Source: an uncultured Pseudomonadota bacterium
Lineage (GTDB): Bacteria > Pseudomonadota > Gammaproteobacteria > Steroidobacterales > Steroidobacteraceae
Assembly: GCA_903828595.1 (NCBI GenBank)
Contig: CAIKMS010000016.1
Coordinates: 62,001-126,000, forward strand
Direction of reading: 5' to 3'
Length of the DNA stretch: 64,000 nucleotides
In this document: positions 9,198 to 19,219 of the stretch, piece by piece
Layout of the letters: each line of letters starts with the position of its first letter
Position numbering within the stretch: position 1 is the first letter of the stretch
Notes under the pieces: model-generated
Told to the model about the DNA's origin: nothing
Databases searched by the model: none
The model's input: the letters and a program-made list of their open reading frames with translations, nothing else
Position numbers and translations under genes: made by a program

Positions 9198-11102
9198 TCA
9201 GCCCTTCTCGCGAGTGAGCGTTGGTCGAATGCTCGATATCAAGCGCGTCAAATCGCTTTGCATTTGATCAATCACCGCGCGCCAGTCGCCGCGCGTCGTT
9301 TGTCGGTAGAGACGCATACTCGGATACCACCCTGTGGCATCACCGTGCATCCCCCAACGCCAGTCTGCATGGGAATGCAGCGCGACCCAGACGGGTCGAC
9401 CTAAGGCTCCCGCCAGGTGAGCCAGCGATGTATCCGATGTGATGACTAAATCCACGCCGCCTAGGATAGCGGCACTATCGATAAAGGCAGATCCGGACAG
9501 ATCCGCGATGGCACCCCAGTCAAGCACTTGGGCCCGCCACGCAAGCCCCTCCAGTTGCTCATAACCAGCTCCTTTCTGCAGGCTAATGAGTTGCACGTCG
9601 GGTTGTGCGAGTGGTTCAAAAAATGACAGGGGCAACGATCGTCCCCTTAGGCTATTTTTTTCAACTGCTGGATTGCCTTGCCAGACAATGGCTACCTTAA
9701 ACTTAGGGATTGTATTTAATGCCGATTGCCAATGCGCCAGGCGATCGGCATCTGCTTTCAGATATGGGGTCGGCATCGCAAAGAAACCGGCACGCGGGTG
9801 TATCCAGCGCGCCACACTCAGCAACGGGTACCAGGTGGATGCAGGGTATTTATCTACCGCCTGGTGTGCATAGACCTCCGAGAAAAAACCACTGGAGCGC
9901 GCCAGCGCGACGAGTGATGCGGCGCATTGCAGTTGGGGGCGTATACCGTGTTCATTAAACCAGCGACCATAGCGTAGATACTGGATCACATCGCCTAATC
10001 CGGCTTCGGCAACAAGTACCAAATCGCTGGCCGTCTCAGGCTCTCCGCCCCATCGCTTAGCACCGTGTCGGCCACTAAAGGTAAGTAACGCCCTATCGTC
10101 GAAGCGAGCTTCGAATCGCACCCATCCAGATTCAAACTCGCCGATCGTTAATTCAGCTAGAGCCAAATTAGCCTGGTATTCGCGCACGCCAGGAGTCAGT
10201 CGCACGGCTTCGCGATGAGCCTCTAGCGCCTCATTGAGTCGACCCTCGGCATGCAGGGTGTTGCCAAGATTACTCCACGCCGCTGCGTAAGTGGGTTGGC
10301 ATTCAATTGCTGCCCGATAGGAGCGCTCCGCCTCGTTGAGATTGTCCAGGTGAGAAAAAAAATTCCCCAGCTGCAAAAGAACCAGTGGGTCTTTCGGATG
10401 GGTATTCCGCAAATGCTCATACAACGATTGCGCTTGGCTCAGTTGGCCATCATCGGTGTAGGCTTTGGCGAGGTTAAGCAAAGTAGATTTGTCATGAGGA
10501 GTCAGCATCCGAGCGTGTTGATAGGCTTCAATCGCCGCGGCATATTGCAACCGTGATACCAATAAGTTGCCTAGATTGAACCAGGCGGCCGCCAACTGAG
10601 GATGCATTTGGCACAGTTGCTCTAACTCTTTTAACGCCTCGTCAGGGTGGCCAGCATCCTGGTACAACTGACTGAGGCCTAGGCAAACTCTGGCGTCGCT
10701 AGGCTGCAGCTGCCGCGCGGTAAGCAGTGCACCCTGAGCACTGGCTAGATCACCGCTTTGATGGTGCGCGTGGGCTTTTTGCAGCCAAGCCTCAATGAAC
10801 GCTGGTTTAACCTCTATTGTCCGGTTCAAATAACCAATTGCTGCTGACCACTCTTTTGCTGCGATATGTACATTCGCCAGAGTGTATAGCGCATACGGAT
10901 CGTCCGGTTGAATGCTAAGAGCCAGGCCACTAGCCGTTTTTGCAGCATGCCAGTCATTGAGTCCTGCGCAGGCCATACCGAGCATCGTTAGAGCAGCGGC
11001 GTCTTTAGGCGACTGAGTCAGTGACTCCTGCATCAGTCGACGAGCAGTAGCGTAGTCACCGCGGCTTAAGGCCGCCGAAGCAAGGTGATGCGACGAATTC
11101 AC
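9198..11102 (-). CDS. TPR protein with C-terminal glycosyltransferase (GT9/ADP-heptose-transferase-like) domain
   Basis: 634 residues. The N-terminal 300 or so are tandem TPR units (for example AAAWSNLGNTLHAEGRLNEALEAHREAVRL), and the C-terminal 300 form a glycosyltransferase-like fold resembling family 9. Typical blocks are LVLVAEAGLGDVIQYLRYGRW, VAIVWQGNPAVEKNSLRGRS, LISLQKGAGYEQL and the highly conserved VDLVITSDTSLAHLAGALGRPVWVAL...DWRWG. This combination is widespread in proteobacterial glycan or protein glycosylation loci, but the donor and acceptor are unknown. It is transcribed towards the GT41 gene and has a second full-length relative at 20379-22202. Its start ATG at 11102 is the first in frame, with no strong Shine-Dalgarno sequence. 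Confidence 0.82.
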   Translation of the reverse strand: MNSSHHLASAALSRGDYATARRLMQESLTQSPKDAAALTMLGMACAGLNDWHAAKTASGLALSIQPDDPYALYTLANVHIAAKEWSAAIGYLNRTIEVKPAFIEAWLQKAHAHHQSGDLASAQGALLTARQLQPSDARVCLGLSQLYQDAGHPDEALKELEQLCQMHPQLAAAWFNLGNLLVSRLQYAAAIEAYQHARMLTPHDKSTLLNLAKAYTDDGQLSQAQSLYEHLRNTHPKDPLVLLQLGNFFSHLDNLNEAERSYRAAIECQPTYAAAWSNLGNTLHAEGRLNEALEAHREAVRLTPGVREYQANLALAELTIGEFESGWVRFEARFDDRALLTFSGRHGAKRWGGEPETASDLVLVAEAGLGDVIQYLRYGRWFNEHGIRPQLQCAASLVALARSSGFFSEVYAHQAVDKYPASTWYPLLSVARWIHPRAGFFAMPTPYLKADADRLAHWQSALNTIPKFKVAIVWQGNPAVEKNSLRGRSLPLSFFEPLAQPDVQLISLQKGAGYEQLEGLAWRAQVLDWGAIADLSGSAFIDSAAILGGVDLVITSDTSLAHLAGALGRPVWVALHSHADWRWGMHGDATGWYPSMRLYRQTTRGDWRAVIDQMQSDLTRLISSIRPTLTREKG

Positions 11103-12210
11103 GAGTGATGCCTATTAGCGTGAGTCAATTCAAGCGAGTAGCTGCGGCGAACTCTTAGAGCGCAAGCCAAAGACGACCTACTAAAGTGTGCCAGTGCTAC
11201 ATGACATTCACTAGGCGTCAGGCTTGCCTATCCGTAAGACGCCAATTTAACCGAACACTAACGCTGCATGATCACAGCAACGGCTGGACTGCGCTGAGTC
11301 CTTGGTTTTCGTGATAGCCATGCCAGTTCCAGGCTCATCGCTACCAGTTCCCTTTTTTGAACATAAGCCACCATTGAGTCGGGGCGCCACTGGTGTCGCC
11401 AGGTTGAAGAAAGGTCCGTTCGTAAGGGGAAAATGATGATTGCCCGTCTGTGTGGGTCAACAAGTCTTAAATGGGTGGCGATCTCCATCGCTCAACGCAG
11501 CACGTGCACCCAAAGTAGGTGTAGAGCGGCCCAGGACGAATTGCTGTGCCACGGTTGTGATTGTGTTGCCGTACGGTTTTTACGATCTCGGAGTCTTTAG
11601 GCCCACGGTTAAGCTGCCGTTGGTCGGATCAGCTAGTTTTTTGTCGCCACGCCCTGGGACGAACTCGGATCAGGCGGGGTCGGCGATCCGGTGAAGCGGT
11701 TACTGCGAGCACCGGGGTTTGCCCAAAGCCGGATTGCCCCATGCTTAGGACAGCTAGAAACCCCGCCGTGGAGCCTGCGAGGCTGCCCGATCGCTGAGCG
11801 AGCTAACGCGCTAACGCGACTTTGCGGGAGTCCGGGCAATCAAATTTCAGCGACTTGAGGGTATTGCCTACGTTTGGAATGAACTTGGCAATATTCGCAT
11901 CAATCGCCCTGAACAGCCGCGGCCAGCGTCAAGCATAACTGTGCAAGCTTATTGTGCCGCCTAACGTCTGCTCGCCGATCGAGAATCAACTGTTGAGTGG
12001 CGCTTCAAATTAGCCGAAGCCTGCCGATAAGTTGTCAGAGCAAAGGCTGGACAGTCATTGGTCACCAGTTTCACGGATCGTGACGCGGTTCCGGAAGAGG
12101 GATCACGATTCATCTATTGTTAAACACAAGGCAACATCGAATCGAGGTCCACAGCGCGCGAGCAAGGCACAAGGCCTGCCCGCCCACGATCGGCAAACTA
12201 CGGGGTTCTC
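11103..12210. other. 1.1 kb region with no supportable gene
   Basis: Only short frames of 60-90 codons occur here on either strand (the longest are about 11258-11488 minus, 11440-11694 plus and 12032-12310 plus). None has a recognisable domain, a convincing ribosome-binding site or neighbours in an operon. The sequence is unlike the tightly packed rest of the window. It could be the decayed remains of genes or of a mobile element, but I see no terminal inverted repeats or transposase motifs. The 3' end must contain the promoter of the chemoreceptor gene at 12211. Confidence 0.6.
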
Positions 12211-14085
12211 ATGTCAAAATCCAGCGGCGTTCTTACCTTTATTAACAGCTTCTCTCAGCGTTCTGATTTTGAAGGCCAGATGGCGGCCATCAATAAATCA
12301 CTCGCGGTGATTCAGTTCAACATGGATGGAACGGTACTTACCGCCAACCAGAACTTTCTGGATGTGCTGGGGTACAGCCTGGACGAAATCAAAGGCCGGC
12401 ACCATCGGATGTTCGTTGCTCCGGCAGAGAGCAGTTCGACGGCTTATCAGGCTTTCTGGGGCCGACTCAATGCTGGGGAGTTTAGCCAAGGCGAGTACAT
12501 GCGCGTGGCCAAGGATGGGCGAGAAATCTGGATTCAGGCCACCTATAACCCCATCATAGGCAGCAACGGCAAGCCTTTTAAGGTCGTGAAATACGCGACC
12601 GATATTACCGCTCAAAAACTCAAAGCCGCTGAAAGTGAGAGCTTGGTAGCGGCGATTCGTCAGTCGCAGGCCGCTATTGAGTTTACGTTAGACGGCATCA
12701 TTACTGATGCTAACGATAATTTCTTAAAGACCGTCGGCTACTCGCTGGCGGAAATAAAAGGCCAGCATCACCGCATGTTCGTGGATCCGGACTATGCCCG
12801 CTCCGCGGAATACCAGGCCTTTTGGGATCAGTTGCGCAATGGTCGTTACGACGCCGGCCAATACCACCGACGCGGAAAAGGTGGTCGCGCGATTTGGCTG
12901 CAAGCAAGCTACAACCCGATTTTAGATGCGTCCGGGCGGCCCATTCGGGTTGTTAAGTTTGCCACCGACGTGACCGAGCAGGTGCGCACGGTCGAACGTG
13001 TGCAAGCGCTGGTAGAGGGAGCCTTGGAGGGCAATCTGGTGGATCGTCTGCCCACCACGAATCTAACCGGAAATTTACTGCATCTGTCCGTGGGCGTGAA
13101 CACCTTGCTCGATGGCATGTCGGCGATGGTGTCGCAGTTGAAAGTGGCGGTGGAGCAGGTGCGTAGCGGTGCCGATGAGATTTCACGCGGCAACACCAAT
13201 CTAAGTCAGCGTACCGAGGAACAGGCGGCAAGCCTTGAGGAAACAGCCGCTTCCATGGAGGAAATGACGGCCACGGTACGACAGACCGCCGAGAACGCCA
13301 GTAGGGCCAGTCAGTTAGCCATGAGTGCTCGCAGTCAGGCCGAAAAAGGTGGCGCGGTGGTTGCTCAAGCGGTGAGCGCTATGCAGGGTATTAATAGTTC
13401 CAGCACCAAGATTGCCGACATCATTGGCGTCATCGACGCCATAGCCTTCCAGACCAATCTGCTAGCCCTAAACGCCGCGGTAGAAGCCGCGCGAGCCGGT
13501 GAGCAGGGCCGCGGCTTTGCGGTAGTGGCGGCTGAGGTACGAAGCTTAGCTTCGCGCAGCGCGGAAGCGGCCAAGGAAATCAAGACGCTCATTCAAGACA
13601 GCGTGCAGCGCGTAGCGCAAGGCACGAAGCTGGTTGACGAGTCCGGAACGACGCTGTCCGGCATTGTCGATGCGGTTAAAAACGTGACTGACATTGTCTC
13701 GGAGATTTCCTCGGCGGCCCACGAGCAGGCCGCGGGTATTGATCAGGTTAATAAAGCCGTGACCTCGATGGACGAGGTGACTCAGCAAAACGCCGCCCTG
13801 GTGGAAGAAGCCGCGGCTGCCGCACAGGCCCTGCTGGAAGAGGCGCAGCAGCTGGATCACATGATGGCTAAATACTCGCTGGACGCTTTGTCCGAGTCCT
13901 TGGCATCCCCACGGGTTGTGCGGCCCAAGCCAGCGACCCGTCCCATCGTTGAGCGTCGCTCGGGTAACCGGCCATGGACACCGCCAGCTAAGCCACGCAC
14001 GCAGTCGTCAGCTAGCAGTGCGGTCAGTCGTGCCGCCGCACCTAGTAAAGCGGTGAACGGCAATGACGAGTGGGCTGAGTTCTAG
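12211..14085 (+). CDS. Soluble methyl-accepting chemotaxis protein with two PAS domains
   Basis: 624 residues with no signal peptide or membrane segment. Two PAS/PAC sensor units lie at about residues 30-135 and 150-260 (both with the pattern GYSLxEIKGxHHRMFV...YQAFW...W.QA.YNPI). A short linker leads to the cytoplasmic MCP signalling coiled coil at about 300-560, with hairpin-tip sequence [48 protein letters not shown]. The arrangement resembles BdlA/Aer-type cytoplasmic receptors sensing redox or a haem/flavin ligand; the ligand cannot be read from sequence. The C-terminus EWAEF fits the xWxxF pentapeptide that tethers CheR/CheB in E. coli Tar (NWETF). No che gene is adjacent. ATG at 12211 has GGGG five bases upstream. 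Confidence 0.9.
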   Translation: MSKSSGVLTFINSFSQRSDFEGQMAAINKSLAVIQFNMDGTVLTANQNFLDVLGYSLDEIKGRHHRMFVAPAESSSTAYQAFWGRLNAGEFSQGEYMRVAKDGREIWIQATYNPIIGSNGKPFKVVKYATDITAQKLKAAESESLVAAIRQSQAAIEFTLDGIITDANDNFLKTVGYSLAEIKGQHHRMFVDPDYARSAEYQAFWDQLRNGRYDAGQYHRRGKGGRAIWLQASYNPILDASGRPIRVVKFATDVTEQVRTVERVQALVEGALEGNLVDRLPTTNLTGNLLHLSVGVNTLLDGMSAMVSQLKVAVEQVRSGADEISRGNTNLSQRTEEQAASLEETAASMEEMTATVRQTAENASRASQLAMSARSQAEKGGAVVAQAVSAMQGINSSSTKIADIIGVIDAIAFQTNLLALNAAVEAARAGEQGRGFAVVAAEVRSLASRSAEAAKEIKTLIQDSVQRVAQGTKLVDESGTTLSGIVDAVKNVTDIVSEISSAAHEQAAGIDQVNKAVTSMDEVTQQNAALVEEAAAAAQALLEEAQQLDHMMAKYSLDALSESLASPRVVRPKPATRPIVERRSGNRPWTPPAKPRTQSSASSAVSRAAAPSKAVNGNDEWAEF

Positions 14086-14130
14086 CAGCAAGCTTACTTT
14101 TGCTGTGCTCGTGGTAGGCGTGATTCGGTA

Positions 14131-14691
14131 ATGGCCAGCCCTTTGTCCTTGCCCACAGGGCTGGTATCGCCGCGCCTGTGTGTCCGTGATGTTCAAGAGG
14201 CGGATCTAGCGGATCTTTTAAAGTTTAACGCTGTAGACGCGGTGACGCAGTTTTTGCCGTATACCAGCTGGACTTCACTGCAACAGGCGCAAGATTGGTA
14301 CTCACGCATGCAGGCTATGGCTGATCTGGGTGCCGGTCAGCAGTATGTGATTGTTGATAAAAAGACGCAGTGCTGCATTGGCTCCTGCCTTTTGATGCGC
14401 TTTGATGCGGCTAGTGCCAGAGCTGAGTTAGGTTATGTTTTGAGTCAGGATTATTGGCGTCAGGGCTTGATGCGAGAAGCCGTATCTACCCTGATTGAAC
14501 AGGCATTTAGTGTTTGGGGTTTGGCGCGCCTTGAGGCGGAAGTGAATCCCCGCAACACACCTTCTGTGCACCTATTAGAACGCCTGGGTTTTCGTCGAGA
14601 AGGTCTTTTACGACAACGTTGGCTGGCCAAAGGCCAGCGTTACGATACGGCCATTTACGGCTTACTTGCCGATGAGTGGCTGAACCCGTAA
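14131..14691 (+). CDS. GNAT family N-acetyltransferase (RimJ/RimL-like)
   Basis: 186 residues spanning a complete GNAT fold of the RimJ/RimL/YdaF type: an N-terminal strand LPTGLVSPRLCVRDVQEADL, the central AELGYVLSQDYWRQGLMREAV (acetyl-CoA pyrophosphate-binding loop in the variant form WRQGLMREA), and the C-terminal block LEAEVNPRNTPSVHLLERLGFRREGLLRQRW. Such enzymes acetylate protein N-termini or small molecules such as aminoglycosides; the target here is unknown. It follows the chemoreceptor by 45 bases and converges with ubiB, whose stop is 15 bases away, so it is probably co-transcribed with the receptor or monocistronic. Confidence 0.85.
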   Translation: MASPLSLPTGLVSPRLCVRDVQEADLADLLKFNAVDAVTQFLPYTSWTSLQQAQDWYSRMQAMADLGAGQQYVIVDKKTQCCIGSCLLMRFDAASARAELGYVLSQDYWRQGLMREAVSTLIEQAFSVWGLARLEAEVNPRNTPSVHLLERLGFRREGLLRQRWLAKGQRYDTAIYGLLADEWLNP

Positions 14692-14706
14692 GGCGTAAAG
14701 CATGGA

Positions 14707-16341
14707 CTACTCGCGCAAGCGCCACGCCAGAGCCAGTAATCCAAGTCCAACCAAGCTGTAACCGGCCATTAAGGGCGTGTCACTAAAGCACAGTAAGGCC
14801 GTGCCTGTAACAATTAAAGTAATCGACATCGAAGTCAGGTCACGACGCTTACCGTCCGCCTTTAAGGTGCTCGCTAGCTGTTTGAGCTCCTGCACTGAGG
14901 CCGGTGCGCTCGGTGGCTGAATGGCCTGCTGGATCAAGCGCTCCGTCACTAACGGTAGATGCTTAATCGCCTCAACCAGATCCGGTCCACGTCGTACCCA
15001 GGATTTGAGTACGTTACGTGGACTCATGCGTTCACGCATCCAGCGCCGCAAGAGGGGTTGAGCTGTCTTCCAAAGATCCAGATCCGGATAGAGTTCTCTA
15101 CCCAGTCCTTCAATGTTGAGCAGTGTTTTTTGCAGCAAGACCAATTGCGGCTGTACTTCCATACGAAAGCGCCGTGCGGTGTCAAACAGGCGCAATAGCA
15201 CCACACCAAAGGAGATCTCGGATAAGGGTTTGTCAAAAATCGGCTCACAGACGGTGCGTACTGCGCTTTCTAATTCATCGACCCGAGTATCCGCGGGCAC
15301 CCAGCCGGATTCCACATGCAGCTCGGCTACGCGTCGGTAGTCCCGATCAAAGAAGGCTAAAAAATTAGCCGCGATATAGTTTTGATCACGCGGGTCTAGC
15401 GTGCCGACAATGCCAAAGTCCACTGCCGCGTATTTCGGGTTATCCGGATGGGTTACGTCGACAAAAATATTGCCTGGATGCATATCGGCATGGAAGAAGT
15501 TATGCACCAGCATCTGCGTGAAGAAAATCTCAACGCCATTTTCTGCAAGCTTTTGAATGTTGACATTGAGTTCGCGCAGGCGAGCAATGTCACTGACGGG
15601 AACGCCGTAGATACGCTCCATCACCAAGACATTTTTACGGCAATAATCCCAATGAATTTCCGGGACATACAGTAACGAAGAGTTTGCAAAGTTGCGGCGC
15701 AATTGCGTCGCGTTAGCAGCCTCTCGCTGCAGATCTAACTCGTCAGTGATAGTTTTTTCATACTCGTCGACGACTTCACCCGGGCGCAGTCGGCGTACAT
15801 CTGGCCAGTAGCGTTGGGCGAGGTCGGCTAGCGCGTGCATGACCTCCACGTCCTGAGCGATCAGTTTATCCACACCCGGGCGTAAGACTTTGACCACGAC
15901 CTGACGACCATCTTGCAGGCAGGCCGTATGAACCTGAGCAATAGAGGCGGCGGCTAAGGGTTCTGCGTCAAAGCTCTTAAACAGCGAATGCACCGGCTGG
16001 CCTAACGCCAGTTCAATCGTTGCAACGGCTTCAGTGCCGGCAAACGGTGGCACCTGATCCTGCAGCTTGGCCAGTTCATCGGCTATGTCGTTAGGCAGTA
16101 GGTCGCGACGGGTGGACAGAGCCTGGCCAAACTTAATGAAGATCGGCCCTAATTCCTCCAGCGCCAGACGCAATCGTTCTCCTCGTGAGCCTTGCGCTGA
16201 TGAGGCTTTTAATCCCGGCTGACAGAATCTTAACCACCATAAAAACTTGTAGATGCTAGTGCCATGCAAAAACTCATCAAGTCCATGCCGTAGCACCACC
16301 CGTTGGATGGTGAACAATCGCGAGAGCACCGTTAGGCGCAT
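14707..16341 (-). CDS. ubiB: UbiB, ubiquinone biosynthesis atypical kinase/ATPase
   Basis: 544 residues, the usual length for UbiB (ABC1/ADCK family, PF03109). Seen: the KxGQ-type motif [16 protein letters not shown]; an alanine-rich nucleotide loop in [11 protein letters not shown] followed by [10 protein letters not shown] with the ATP-site lysine; the catalytic loop [13 protein letters not shown]; and DFGIVGTLD in place of the kinase DFG. The C-terminal 50 residues hold two hydrophobic segments (about 500-540) that anchor it to the inner membrane. UbiB is needed for coenzyme Q synthesis and probably helps extract lipid intermediates. The start codon overlaps the ubiJ stop in TAATG, so it is translationally coupled as third gene of ubiE-ubiJ-ubiB. 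Confidence 0.96.
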   Translation of the reverse strand: MRLTVLSRLFTIQRVVLRHGLDEFLHGTSIYKFLWWLRFCQPGLKASSAQGSRGERLRLALEELGPIFIKFGQALSTRRDLLPNDIADELAKLQDQVPPFAGTEAVATIELALGQPVHSLFKSFDAEPLAAASIAQVHTACLQDGRQVVVKVLRPGVDKLIAQDVEVMHALADLAQRYWPDVRRLRPGEVVDEYEKTITDELDLQREAANATQLRRNFANSSLLYVPEIHWDYCRKNVLVMERIYGVPVSDIARLRELNVNIQKLAENGVEIFFTQMLVHNFFHADMHPGNIFVDVTHPDNPKYAAVDFGIVGTLDPRDQNYIAANFLAFFDRDYRRVAELHVESGWVPADTRVDELESAVRTVCEPIFDKPLSEISFGVVLLRLFDTARRFRMEVQPQLVLLQKTLLNIEGLGRELYPDLDLWKTAQPLLRRWMRERMSPRNVLKSWVRRGPDLVEAIKHLPLVTERLIQQAIQPPSAPASVQELKQLASTLKADGKRRDLTSMSITLIVTGTALLCFSDTPLMAGYSLVGLGLLALAWRLRE

Positions 16342-16970
16342 TAGAGTTCACCTTTTAGCCGACGGCGACGTTCTTCGAGTAACTGCAGGCGAGCCCCAGC
16401 GCGTTCCACATCATCACGAAGTCGGTCGACTTCCCGACTCAGTTGGGCAGCTTGCGTTTTGGCGGGTAAATCGCGGCTCTCTTCGGTGAGATATTCACTC
16501 ACGCTGGCCTGCAGGGTTTGGCTCACGCGTCGCGCAAAATCCAACCCTTGGTTGAGCGCACGCAGGGTCCATTGAGCGGGCGCTTCACCCATCGTTCTAG
16601 CCAGTTCAGCCTCCAACTCCGGACGGCAGGCACTAAACAGCTTCTGAAAGCTCTGGGCAATCTCCGGGTCGCCGGTCACGCTGACTCCGGCGCTGCCAGC
16701 AACCGGACTTTCCTGTCGGATCAGAGCCATGAGAGCAAGTGGCGTGCCGGTAACTTCAGCATCGGCGACAACTTCATCGTTGATCAAGGCGAGTTGTCCG
16801 TCTTGCACCGTGGCGCGCACGCGAATCCCGGGGCCGTTGAGCGAAATCGCCATCGATTTTGCTTCTAATCGCGATGCCAAGGCACGTCCTGGAGTCGACT
16901 GTGCCAAGTTGCGATTTAAAACTTTAGTAGCGACCAGGAGCATCGGCTCTAGCAGAGGCTTAGGGATCAT
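16341..16970 (-). CDS. ubiJ: UbiJ, SCP2-domain ubiquinone biosynthesis accessory factor
   Basis: 209 residues. The N-terminal 110 or so form an SCP2 sterol-carrier-like domain ([41 protein letters not shown]), which binds the hydrophobic octaprenyl intermediates. The C-terminal part is helical and ends in a predicted coiled coil ([29 protein letters not shown]). UbiJ is the scaffold of the soluble Ubi complex together with UbiK. It begins immediately after the ubiE stop and overlaps ubiB by one base. Note that ubiK is also in this window (35806-36060), unlinked. Confidence 0.93.
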   Translation of the reverse strand: MIPKPLLEPMLLVATKVLNRNLAQSTPGRALASRLEAKSMAISLNGPGIRVRATVQDGQLALINDEVVADAEVTGTPLALMALIRQESPVAGSAGVSVTGDPEIAQSFQKLFSACRPELEAELARTMGEAPAQWTLRALNQGLDFARRVSQTLQASVSEYLTEESRDLPAKTQAAQLSREVDRLRDDVERAGARLQLLEERRRRLKGEL

Positions 16971-17732
16971 TTAGTAATGCCATCCACGGTGCAGGGCAAC
17001 TATGCCACCGGATAAGTTGTGATAGCGGCAGCCTTCTAAGCCTGCCTCGATCATCAGATTTTTTAAGCTGTCCTGATCCGGGAACATTCGAATCGACTCG
17101 GCCAAATATCGATAGCTCTCGCTGTCGTTGGCGACCAACTTACCTAAAGCGGGCAGGGCCGCAAAAGAGTAGGCGTCATAAACGCGGCTTAATGCCGGCA
17201 AAACCGGCTTGGAGAACTCTAAGACCAGCAGCTGGCCACCGGGTTTGAGTACTCGCTTCATTTCGCGAAGGGCGGCAGGTTTATCGGTCACGTTACGCAG
17301 ACCAAAGCCAATGGTCACGCAATGAAAGCTGGCGTCCTTGAAAGGCAAGCGTTCGCCATTGGCCACCGTGTAATCCACCGGTCGCAGCAGGCCTTTATCC
17401 AATAGGCGATCGCGTCCGGTGCTCAGCATGGCGGCGTTGATATCGGAAAGCACCACTCGACCCGATGGACCCACTTGAGCGGCCATCCCGATGCTCAGAT
17501 CACCGGTGCCGCCAGCCACATCCAAGGCTGATTGGCCCGGACGCAAACCCGTCTGCGATAACGTGAACTGTTTCCATAGACGATGCACGCCTAAGGACAT
17601 CAGATCGTTCATCACGTCATAACGACTGGCCACGGAGTCGAACACCGCGCGGACGCGGTTAACTTTCTCCTCACGCGGGACTTGGGTGTAGCCAAAGTCG
17701 ACCGTGTCAGCCGATGCGTGCGCGTCACTCAT
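16971..17732 (-). CDS. ubiE: UbiE, demethylmenaquinone/2-methoxy-6-polyprenyl-1,4-benzoquinol methyltransferase
   Basis: 253 residues from ATG at 17732; an upstream in-frame extension to 17846 lacks family similarity and runs into the palindromic promoter region, so I reject it. The SAM-binding motif I is [16 protein letters not shown], followed by [11 protein letters not shown] and [23 protein letters not shown], the UbiE signature. The C-terminal [19 protein letters not shown] and [17 protein letters not shown] complete the family. It performs the C-methylation step of ubiquinone (and menaquinone) synthesis and is first gene of ubiE-ubiJ-ubiB. Confidence 0.96.
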   Translation of the reverse strand: MSDAHASADTVDFGYTQVPREEKVNRVRAVFDSVASRYDVMNDLMSLGVHRLWKQFTLSQTGLRPGQSALDVAGGTGDLSIGMAAQVGPSGRVVLSDINAAMLSTGRDRLLDKGLLRPVDYTVANGERLPFKDASFHCVTIGFGLRNVTDKPAALREMKRVLKPGGQLLVLEFSKPVLPALSRVYDAYSFAALPALGKLVANDSESYRYLAESIRMFPDQDSLKNLMIEAGLEGCRYHNLSGGIVALHRGWHY

Positions 17733-17806
17733 GGAGCAAGCCTTGTGGGGTTGGGAGGTGCTAGTGCGTCCTAACGGTTCCGGCCAGTAAAGGCCGGCCT
17801 TAGAAC

Positions 17807-17830
17807 GTACCGCTACAATTGTAGCGGTAC
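17807..17830. promoter_or_regulatory. Perfect 24-bp palindrome upstream of ubiE
   Basis: The 24 bases are a perfect palindrome; each half reads GTACCGCTACAA towards the centre. It lies 75 bases upstream of the ubiE start in the only gene-free stretch before that operon. A second symmetric element, CCGGCC-AGTAAA-GGCCGG (17780-17797), lies between it and ubiE. A loopless palindrome of this length is more like a dimeric repressor site than a terminator. No regulator can be named. Confidence 0.45.
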
Positions 17831-17950
17831 TGCGGCGACCGCGCACCGGCTACAGGTTGGCGCCTAGGGGTACCTCGGGCGCAGGCTTGACTCAAATAGA
17901 CCCCGTACAGCGTAAGTTTGGGCTAGGGCTAGGGACTAAACCCTAACAAC

Positions 17951-19069
17951 CTAGGAAATGGCCACCTGCTGTGTCAGGTATCGCTGCAACAGGGGACTGA
18001 ACAGGTGGTCCTCCACCAGAAACGCATCATGACCGTAGGGTGAGTGCAGTTCGACAAATTCGGTGGGGATGTTTTCGCCTTTTAGCACGCCTGCCACATC
18101 GGCCTGCTGGCTTAAGGGAAATAACTGGTCTTCATGCACGCCAATCACCAGCGCGCCGTCCAACCGCATCCCTAACGGGGTCTTCGCGTGGCTCGACATC
18201 TCGCGCTGGTGGGCCTTCAGGTTGAACAGATCCATGGCCCGCGAGATGCTCCAAAACGACCAGGCATTAAAGCGCGAAGAAAACTTTGTCGCCTGATGAT
18301 CCAGCCACGACTCCACCTCAAAATGCGTACCCGAGGCACCGGGGGTTAACGCGCTTTCGGTATGGCCAAACCGGTTTTCCAGTAACTGAGCGCCGATGTA
18401 GGACAGCATGCCCACCTTGCGCGCCAGCCTAAAGGCTAGACCCAGATCCAGTTCCTTGCTGTTCAAAGCCAGACCGACCATCTCACGTTGCAGGGCGCGG
18501 GTCGCAATGGCAAAGGCAGATGGCACCATCGCCCCGGAGATAGAAATCAAATGCCGGGCCCGGCCGGGATAAAGCGTCGCGTGCGCGAGCACCACCATGC
18601 CACCTAAGGACACGCCAATAACAGCAGCCAGTTGTTCGACGCCGTAGTGGTCCACCACCACCTGGCCAGCGCGAGCGATGTCCTCTAAACGCAGTTCAGG
18701 CCACGCCTTGCCCCACGGTTGCTGGGTGGTGGGATTGAGGTCACCGGGTCCGGATGAGCCAAAGCAGCTGCCCAGTGAATTCACGCTAATGACAAACCAG
18801 CGATGCGTATCAATAGCCCTGTCTGGCCCGATCAGATCCTCCCACCAGCCCGGTGTCGGATCCTGTGGGGTGGAGGCAGCATGCGCGGAGGCAGACAGGC
18901 CGGTATAGATCAGCACGGCGTTGTCTTTGGCGGCGTTGAGCGTCCCCCAAGTCTCCACTGCCAGATGGCCCTCCCGTAGCTCCCCGCCGGCTGTAAATAC
19001 GAAGGGCGAGGGGAGTGGGACTCGATCGTGGTGACCGAGAGGGTTGGACAGATAAGGATGAGCAGTCAT
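17951..19069 (-). CDS. MetX-family homoserine/serine O-acyltransferase
   Basis: 372 residues of the alpha/beta-hydrolase MetX family. Catalytic triad positions are visible: nucleophile Ser in GVSLGGMVVLAHA, Asp in GVHEDQLFPL and His in SPYGHDAFLVE. The oxyanion/substrate loop reads NSLGSCFGSSGPGDLNP. Family members transfer an acetyl or succinyl group from CoA to L-homoserine (methionine route), and a branch described in Xanthomonadales-like bacteria acts as L-serine O-succinyltransferase. The divergent neighbour is a cysteine synthase, 150 bases away, which favours the serine/cysteine reading. No methionine genes are nearby. Sequence alone does not settle acyl donor or acceptor, so no symbol is given. 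Confidence 0.85.
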   Translation of the reverse strand: MTAHPYLSNPLGHHDRVPLPSPFVFTAGGELREGHLAVETWGTLNAAKDNAVLIYTGLSASAHAASTPQDPTPGWWEDLIGPDRAIDTHRWFVISVNSLGSCFGSSGPGDLNPTTQQPWGKAWPELRLEDIARAGQVVVDHYGVEQLAAVIGVSLGGMVVLAHATLYPGRARHLISISGAMVPSAFAIATRALQREMVGLALNSKELDLGLAFRLARKVGMLSYIGAQLLENRFGHTESALTPGASGTHFEVESWLDHQATKFSSRFNAWSFWSISRAMDLFNLKAHQREMSSHAKTPLGMRLDGALVIGVHEDQLFPLSQQADVAGVLKGENIPTEFVELHSPYGHDAFLVEDHLFSPLLQRYLTQQVAIS

Positions 19070-19104
19070 GCGCTAATTTTCCGTGATTCACAGCCGCGCT
19101 AGTG

Positions 19105-19130
19105 AGAATCAATGGTTATGACTTGATTCT
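19105..19130. promoter_or_regulatory. Inverted repeat in the metX-family/cysK divergent promoter region
   Basis: AGAATCA-N12-TGATTCT forms perfect 7-bp arms. A third copy of the core, TGATTCA, lies at 19084-19090. The site sits between the divergent acyltransferase and cysteine synthase genes, where one regulator could control both. Its spacing would suit a LysR-type (CysB-like) or other dimeric regulator, but the protein is unknown. Confidence 0.4.
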
Positions 19131-19219
19131 AATTTAATCGTCCGTACAGCCGCAGGGCGGGTCTAGACTAAAACCATGCTTTTTACCGTACGAAGAGCTT
19201 TAGCCGGAGTATAAATCCC

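Noticed and set aside
11633..11839. Minus-strand frame of 68 codons in the gene-poor region
   Set aside because: Arg/Pro/Ser-rich translation of GC-rich DNA with no domain, start signal or conserved neighbour.
17733..17846. N-terminal extension of ubiE
   Set aside because: It translates the palindromic promoter region and has no similarity; the ATG at 17732 starts a normal UbiE.
17914..17950. GGGCTAGGGCTAGGGACTAAACCCTA short repeats (as partial motifs) after the MetX-family gene
   Set aside because: Two copies of a six-base unit and a weak stem are too little to call a repeat array or terminator.
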